Of a stretch of DNA of 64,000 nucleotides, positions 58,200 to 64,000 are shown one piece after another. How positions within the stretch are numbered: the first letter of the stretch is position 1; every line of letters begins with the position of its first letter. A program made the translations under genes and the position numbers. The DNA is taken from NCBI GenBank assembly GCA_036927565.1, contig JAYESD010000007.1, positions 7,771,644 to 7,835,643 of the forward strand, in the 5' to 3' direction. This stretch comes from Tuctoria greenei (lineage: Eukaryota; Streptophyta; Magnoliopsida; Poales; Poaceae). The notes beneath the pieces are model-generated. The model was not told where the DNA came from. It saw only the letters and a program-made list of their open reading frames with translations, and made no database searches.

Positions 58200-59961
58200 C
58201 TAAGAAGGCCATCAGCACATACTCAATAGAGGTAAGGGTCATCCCAAAGGTGTCTACGACTCTCATAAATGAGTTTCTTTTTGTTCTCCCCTGGTGGTAC
58301 GTATCCCGTGACCATAAAGTTCATGATATCTGCATACCAAGGGTGAGAGTTTGTCACCTTGAGGAGCATATCATCTCGTAGGAAGTCATTGATAGGTATG
58401 TCCATGGTTTGTGTGACTTCCATATGTGAAAGATGATCTGCTACTGAATTCTCTACTCCTTTTTTATCTCTTATTTACAAATCAAATTCTTGGAGTAGAA
58501 GAATCCATCGAATCAGCCTGGGTTTAGCATCCTTTTTGGTAAGCAGATATTTCAAAGAAGCATGGTCTGTGTAGACTATGACCTTTGCTCCAACCAAATA
58601 GGATCTAAACTTGTCGATAGCAAAAACTACTGCTAGGAGCTCTTTCGGAGTTGTGGCATAATTGAGTTGGGCTCCTGACAGAGTTTTGCTAGCGTAGGCT
58701 ATTGTGTGATGCTTTTTATCTTTGGTTTGGCCTAAGAGTTTGGCCTAAGACCGTACCAACAGCAAAGTCACTGGCATCACACATGATTTCGAATGGTAGC
58801 GTCCAATCAGGAGGTTGGATAATTGGAGCTGAGATGAGTGCCTTTTTGAGTATATCAAATGATTTTAGGAATTCATCATCAAAATCAAAGGGAGCTTTTT
58901 TAGCTAATAGGTTGGTGAGGGGTCTAGCGATTTTGGAGAAATCCTTGATAAATCGTCGGTAGAACCCCGCATGACCTAAAAAGCTGCAAATTCCCTTAAC
59001 ATTGATAGGAGGTGGAAGTTTTTCAATAACTTCAATTTAGCTTTGTCCACCTCTATCCCTCTCTCGGACACCAAGTGTCCAAGAACGATGCCTTCCCGGA
59101 CCATGAAATGGCACTTTTCCCAATTAAGCACAAGGTCCTTCTCCTGGCATCTTTGTAAGACCCTGTCTAAATTTTCTAGACAGTGATCAAAAGTTTTTCC
59201 ATAGACGGAGAAATCGTCCATGAAAACTTCCATGATATCCTTGATCATGTCTGAAAATATAGACATCATGCATCTCTGGAAAGAGGCAGGAGTGTTACAC
59301 AGTCCAAAGGACATACGCCGGTACGCATAGGTCCCGTAAGGACATGTGAACATGGTCTTATTGATCATCGGGATGGATAGTAATTTGATGATATCCCGAA
59401 TACCCATCAAGGAAACAGAAGTAGGAGTGTTTTGCCAATCGCTCTAACATCTCATCAATGAAAGGCAATGGAAAATGGTCTTTCCTTGTTGCCTTGCCAT
59501 CCCGTGACGGTCCATTGAGGAATTAATTCATTCCTCTCATTTTGAACGACCGTCATACCTCCCTTCTTAGGCACTACTTGAACTGGACTTACCCATTCAC
59601 TATGAGGAACAGGGTAAATAATCCCAGCATGCAGAAGTTTCAAGACTTCTTTCTTGACAACTTCCCACATCGCATTATTAAATCACCTTTGAGGTTCCCT
59701 TGAGGGGACACTCTCAGGGTCAATAGGAATACGATGGGTGCATAACGCTGGACCAATTCCCTTGAGATCCTGAAGTGAATATCCAAAAACAGCTCTATGC
59801 CTTTCTAACATGGCTATGAGTTTGAGCGTTTCATCATCTGAAAGCTGGTCACTTATGATGACAGGGGCTTCCAAATCGCCATTTAGAAAGACATAACGTA
59901 GGCCTGGAGGTAGAATCTTGAGCTCAACAGGAGGTTTTGGGGAGGGATCTTCTTTTGGCAA
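58200..59961 (-). pseudogene. gypsy-2 reverse transcriptase and RNase H (decayed)
   Basis: From 59961: ELKILPPGLRYVFLNGD and ALCTHRIPIDPES, then WVSPVQVVPKKGG, after TVTGW a small deletion removing the CIDYRKLN block, DGYSGYHQ in another frame, MFTCPYGTYAYRRMSFGL, catalytic FMDDFSVYG and NWEKCHFMV. RNase H (about 58960-58450) is recognisable in pieces (FYRRFIKDFSKIA, CDASDFAVG). Stops at 59680, 59455, 58976 and several in RNase H. Confidence 0.85.
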
Positions 59962-60003
59962 TTCAATTTCCTCCTGAAATTCATCCTCCTCTTGGACGAA
60001 GTC

Positions 60004-61470
60004 TTATTCTCCTTTAATTTCAGGGGCTTCTAAAAATTGAAGAGTCCTAACCTCCTCAATTGACTCATATTGGATGGGAGATTCTGCAAATGTGTTCTTT
60101 GAACGCAGAATAGGCATGGATAAATTTCTCCCTCCAAGATTGATATTGAGGCTTCCTTCCAAAGGAACTTCCAGGAGAAATTTCTCTATGGGAATCCTTA
60201 TCATGATGTTGAAATCTTGGATTTTGAACACGTGAAAATCTAGGAGAGCCTCAACATCTTTGTGTCTAACAGACACTTGTTGCAGAACCCCACATCCTTC
60301 AAGAATGGTTCCGAATGAATCTCGGAAGGATTTGCGTGTTGGTGCCAATGGCACATCACCAAGAATGGCAAGAGCACAAGAATCGGAAATGAGATTTGCT
60401 CCAACAGTAGGGTTGTATAGGATTCTCATTGGTGTTCCTCTAATAGAACATAAAATGGTAGCCAAAGGTGAGGTCATCCGAAGAATTTCAGGTGAATTCT
60501 TGACTTCAACTGTCCACTCTCTATTTAGGATAGAGGTCAACTCCTTGACCGTCTAACGGACGAACACCCCGTCAAGTGGTTCAGGTGGAGTTGGTGGCAA
60601 TGAAGGTTTCCTACAGCAACAATACTTATAGGTATTTCCATAATCTTCAAAAATCTCTTCCTCGAAGTAAAATGGAAACTTTGAGGGTTGAATTTCTTCT
60701 ACCTTCGTAGTCTCAGGTTCGGGAGAGTATTCCTCTGGCAAGGCTTGGGGTAAACAAGAAATGGGTTCATCCTTGTCCAAGAGTGTATCCTCCGTTCTTG
60801 ACACGACTTCCTCTTGGGGAGGCTCATTAAGACCCATAATGAAGGAAGAATTTTCTAAAATTCTGTCCAGAAGATCCTTTTCTTCTTTTGGAGTCTTATG
60901 GAGGAAAGATCCTCCAGCCGTAATGTCAATATATAAGGAAGACTCTTTGTTCAATCCCATGAAGAAATGTTGCAAAAGCATTGGATCAGGGATTAACAAA
61001 TCTGGGCCAGAAATTTTCAAAAGAGAAAATCTGTCCCAAGCTGCACCTATGGATTCCTTCTCCATCTGCTGGAAGCATTGTACTTCCTTTCGTAAGGAAA
61101 CAATTCGGGCAATGGGAAAGAAAGCAAGACAAAATTTGTCTCGTAATTCACTCCAATCATAGTTTGTCTTCCCAACGTAGTGGTTGTACCATTGTTTGGC
61201 TTTTTCCTTGAGGGAAAAAGGAAACAACTTCCATTTGAGAGTTTCCTGTGTCATACCTTTGATTAGAAAGCGTTAACACAGTTGTTCAAAATCTCGTAGA
61301 TGGGGGTAAGGGTTTTCACAATCCATTCCTGAGAAGGATTGTTCCCGAACCATGGCTATAAAGCCAGGGCAAAGTTCATAGCTGGTTGAACAAATAGGAT
61401 CCACCGAAGGCGGTGGCTCACAGAACTTGCCCTTCGGAGCAGAGTAAGAAAGAATGGTGGGTTGCTCCAT
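60004..61470 (-). pseudogene. gypsy-2 gag and protease region
   Basis: One frame from ATG 61470 (MEQPTILSYSAPKGKF) to 60004 with in-frame stops near 61273 and 60553. Gag retrotransposon core: LFPFSLKEKAKQWY, WSELRDKFCLAFFP, FSLLKISGPDLLIPD, LQHFFMGL. After the second stop comes the retropepsin-like part: NPTVGANLISDSCALAILG, where the usual DxGAS-type active site reads NPTVGAN, so the catalytic Asp appears lost. The acidic stretch QEEDEFQEEIELPKEDPSP links to RT. Confidence 0.82.
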
Positions 61471-61516
61471 TTATACGATGGTGGTAAGGTAAGAATAAGA
61501 AAGGTAAGATGATAGA

Positions 61517-63104
61517 TGAAAGTGCATCTAGGCATCCCCGTGGGTTTTGTATGATTGATGACGACAATTAAGAGGCTAATGAGCTCAGTTGATCTTAAGC
61601 ACAGGTACAAGGATTGAAATGAGATGAAAACCCTCAAAAAGGAAAAGAAGAAAACGGGCGTCAAAGACTCAAGCGTAGAAATTAGGGTTTCTATGGTATT
61701 GAGCTTATATGAGCCGTATCATGTGAGAGGGTGGTTGTATCATGTGCATTGAGATCATACCAAGGGGATCAAAGTGGTGGTTTAGAGAAAAACCCAAGTG
61801 AGAAGCGTTAAATGACAAAAACCCTACGAGGCTGGACTAGACTGAGCCTCAGGGCCGGACAAGTCCGGCCATGGCAGACAAATCCGTTTTGAGACGGACC
61901 AAATGTCTCTGGAGTGAACCTGAGTGAATTTGGAGCTAAGTCCAAGAAGTTCGGACTTGTCCATTTTTGGACGGACCAAAGCTCTCTGGAGTAGTTCGGA
62001 CTTGTCCGTTTGGGTACAAACTTGTCCGTTTGAGACTTAGTGTGACAAACCGAGAGGAACCCTAGGGGAGGCCGACCCAGAAAAGTCCGTTTTGGAACGG
62101 ACCAAGTGGTTCTGTTCCACTTCGGACTAGTCCGTTGTTGACCGGACTAGTCCGTTGTCTAGTGACCATTTGAATTTGGAAATTTGGCGGGTAGCCTGAC
62201 GATCGTTGCTCAGTGTGGCAGTTGTCGGGAACTGACCAGAGGTCATTGGTCCCATAAGGCTGGACTAGTTTGGGGTCTGAGGCCTTACTAGTCCGCCCCT
62301 TTGCTGGTGTAAGCCAAAGGGGCTCGGGACCTCTATAAAAAGGGGACCCTCAGGCTCATTTGAATAACACTCGAACCCTAGCGCCGCTACAAGCATCCTA
62401 GAGCCTTCTAAAGCCTTTCACTCGTCCTACTAACCCCCTAAGAGCAAATCTTGAAGAGATTAGGGTTTGGGGAGGAGAGTAAAGGAAGATCTTCACGCTT
62501 TGGCTCTCGGTTTGATCTCGTGCACATTGTGTTGTGTTGTGTGGCTTGTGTGAGTTTAGCTTCGTGTGCTCCTCTTGTATTGATTTGAGGGAGCCTCAAG
62601 TTGTGAGCAGTCCCATCAAACTTGGTGATTACCCATTGATATAGTGAAAACCAAGACGGACATCGTGGTGGCTTGGTGAGAGAAGGCTCAAGTGAGACCC
62701 GGTCCTTGTGTGGACTTCTCAATGTGGAGGTAGGCTTCTTCGTGGAGCTGAACCACGTGATAAATCTCATTTCACTCGTCTTTTGCTTCTTGTGATCACT
62801 AGTATTGCTATTAGGGTTCACTTTGCTGTTATTGCCTTACACTTTGATCATTATTATAATCTTGCAATCTAAGTGTTTAAACCTCCCAATCTAAGCTTCA
62901 CAAGTTTACTACACATTGCTCATATCTTTGGTTAACTTTATTTCCGCAAATAACTTGTAGAAATTAAATTTTAGGGATTTCACCCTGTGTTGAGCGGACT
63001 AGTCCGACCCTGAGCAGACTAGTCCGGCCACAAGAATTTAATCCTGTTTGATTAAGTGATTTCAGGTATTATTGCCTATTCACCCCCCCTCTAGGCGACT
63101 TTCA
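61517..63104 (+). repeat. copia-3c 5' LTR (1588 bp)
   Basis: TGAAAGTGCATCTAGG to GGCGACTTTCA. TATAAAAA at 62334-62341. The TTTATCCCGTGGTTC block appears on the opposite strand at 62750-62764 with one change. CGGACTAGTCCG/CGGACAAGTCCG units at 61833-61875, 61950-62030, 62120-62160, 62265-62300 and 62995-63025. C7 run near the end. Confidence 0.93.
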
Positions 63105-63106
63105 AT

Positions 63107-63118
63107 TGGTATCAGAGC
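63107..63118 (+). promoter_or_regulatory. copia-3c primer-binding site
   Basis: TGGTATCAGAGC, two bases after the LTR. Confidence 0.95.
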
Positions 63119-63155
63119 TGGCTTCTCCCCAAGAGTCTAACAACTCGGAGAAGTA

Positions 63156-64000
63156 ATGGCCAGAAGGGGTGACAACGAGGTTTCAGTGGTCGTCGATGAC
63201 ACCAAGACGAAGAATGTCGATGTTCTTCCAGATGATCCGAATGACGACGAAGATGTTCGGATGCTCAAGGCACGACTTCATGAGAAGCTCAACGTGCCGA
63301 AGAAGGAGATCAAGCCAATTGCTTCGGTCAACATCGACAACGGGAGTAGTTCACAAGACTATTCCCGGTATCCTTACAATTATGAGCAACTTACCGCTAG
63401 CAATCATTACTTGTCTATTCGCATTAGCAAACCTCCTCAATTTGATGGAAATGATTATTCTATGTGGAAGAATAATATGAAGATGCATCTCACTTCCTTA
63501 AACCCTAGCTTGTGGCAAATTGTGATGATAGGTGTTCATCTTCCCAAGAATGAGGAAGACATCACTCCGGAGCAAGCCGTTCTTCTACATCGAAATGCTC
63601 AAGCCGTCAGAGTGATTACCTCCTCATTGACTCGTGAGGAGTTCAACCGCATTGAAGGGTTGGAGGTTGCCAAGAAAATTTGGGATACCCTCAAGACGGT
63701 GCACGAAGGCAACCGCATCATTAGGGAGGCCAAGATTGAGATGATCGAAGGAGAGCTTCGAAGATTCACCATCATGGAGGGTGAATCTCCCCAAGATATG
63801 TATGACCGTCTCAAGACTCTCATCAACAAGAGTCGGTCATATGGAAGCACCCGGTGGACCGACCACGAAGTAGTAAATAGGATGATTCGAGCATTCATGT
63901 CTCGAAATGTCACTCTTTGCTTACTAATTCGTGAAAGTCCGGGCTTCCACAAGATGACTCCCGAAGAAGTGCTAGGGAGAATCATCAATCATGAGATGAT
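63156..64000 (+). CDS. copia-3c gag (partial, open to window end)
   Basis: ATG at 63156 (MARRGDNEVSVVVDD), 281 codons with no stop to the window edge. The core is UBN2-type gag: KPPQFDGNDYSMWKNNMKMH, LNPSLWQIV, AKKIWDTLKTVHEG, SPQDMYDRLKTLINKS, NRMIRAFMSRNVTL, EEVLGRIINHEM. It is the intact counterpart of the deleted gag of copia-3a. The zinc knuckles and coiled coil should follow outside the window. Confidence 0.92.
   Translation, partial: MARRGDNEVSVVVDDTKTKNVDVLPDDPNDDEDVRMLKARLHEKLNVPKKEIKPIASVNIDNGSSSQDYSRYPYNYEQLTASNHYLSIRISKPPQFDGNDYSMWKNNMKMHLTSLNPSLWQIVMIGVHLPKNEEDITPEQAVLLHRNAQAVRVITSSLTREEFNRIEGLEVAKKIWDTLKTVHEGNRIIREAKIEMIEGELRRFTIMEGESPQDMYDRLKTLINKSRSYGSTRWTDHEVVNRMIRAFMSRNVTLCLLIRESPGFHKMTPEEVLGRIINHEM

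Larger units (their letters stand above)
43759..61516 (-). mobile_element. copia-3b: second tandem unit (3' part), with nested gypsy-1b and gypsy-2
   Basis: Coding order read leftwards: RNase H (53138-52571, then 46988-46799), spacer, accessory ORF, polypurine tract, shared LTR. The sequence 43759-46835 closely matches 22367-25453 of copia-3a. The 5' half (RT, integrase, gag) should lie beyond gypsy-2, outside the window. Confidence 0.85.
53144..61516 (-). mobile_element. gypsy-2: Athila-like Ty3 retrotransposon, 5' LTR outside window
   Basis: Minus strand: gag, protease, RT, RNase H, integrase, a 3' accessory ORF, noncoding 3' region, polypurine tract and 3' LTR. RT box FMDDFSVYG and the absence of a chromodomain fit the Athila/Tat branch. 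copia-3c (plus strand) interrupts it upstream of gag at 61517. Confidence 0.9.
61517..64000 (+). mobile_element. copia-3c: SIRE/Maximus-like element, 5' part, inserted in gypsy-2
   Basis: Plus strand 5' LTR, PBS and gag, running off the window. Same family as copia-3a/3b by LTR and gag. ATAGA (61512-61516) is the presumed target. Gag shows no defect, so this may be the youngest element here. Confidence 0.92.

Overview
The window is nuclear DNA of a flowering plant, almost certainly a grass. It combines one GC-rich, intron-containing host gene with dense nested LTR retrotransposons of grass type (SIRE/Maximus-like copia with TTCACCCCCCCTCTAGG-type LTR ends, a Tekay-like chromovirus, an Athila-like Ty3 element), a LINE and a non-autonomous CACTA transposon. 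I cannot name the species. Working names used below: copia-1, copia-2, copia-3a/3b/3c, gypsy-1, gypsy-1b, gypsy-2.

Layout. 1-9114: copia-1 on the minus strand (accessory ORF, spacer, pol, gag, PBS, 5' LTR; its 3' LTR lies outside). 9115-11180: a 55-bp tandem repeat and a decayed gypsy-1-family LTR. 11896-13767: the only host gene, three coding exons on the minus strand, 352 aa. It has a destruction-box motif, many S/T-P sites and MSA-like AACGG elements upstream, so I infer a G2/M-expressed cell-cycle protein. 14254-17870: 3' part of a LINE with a 1530-bp CACTA element inside. 17871-20763: 5' part of copia-2 (plus strand), whose leader carries seven hairpins with shared loop sequence.

20764-61516: two copies of the SIRE-like element copia-3 in tandem, same orientation, sharing the LTR at 42158-43758 (LTR-internal-LTR-internal). 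Copy 3a contains gypsy-1 (25454-35861) and a gypsy-2 solo LTR (36584-37809). Copy 3b contains gypsy-1b (46989-52570) and gypsy-2 (53144-61516 and beyond). The solo LTR and the longer gypsy-2 sit at the same TCTAT target, so the tandem array probably arose by unequal LTR recombination after gypsy-2 had inserted. 61517-64000: copia-3c, plus strand, inserted into gypsy-2; its gag is open to the window end.

The most unusual items are: (i) an ORF in gypsy-1b beginning MARTKTTPRKSTGG, a near copy of the histone H3 N-terminal tail, ending in an acidic tail; (ii) the hairpin array in the copia-2 leader; (iii) CGGA-N3/4-TCCG palindromes shared by LTRs of unrelated copia and gypsy families; (iv) an accessory ORF 3' of pol shared by copia-1 and copia-3. 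No tRNA, rRNA or CRISPR was seen.
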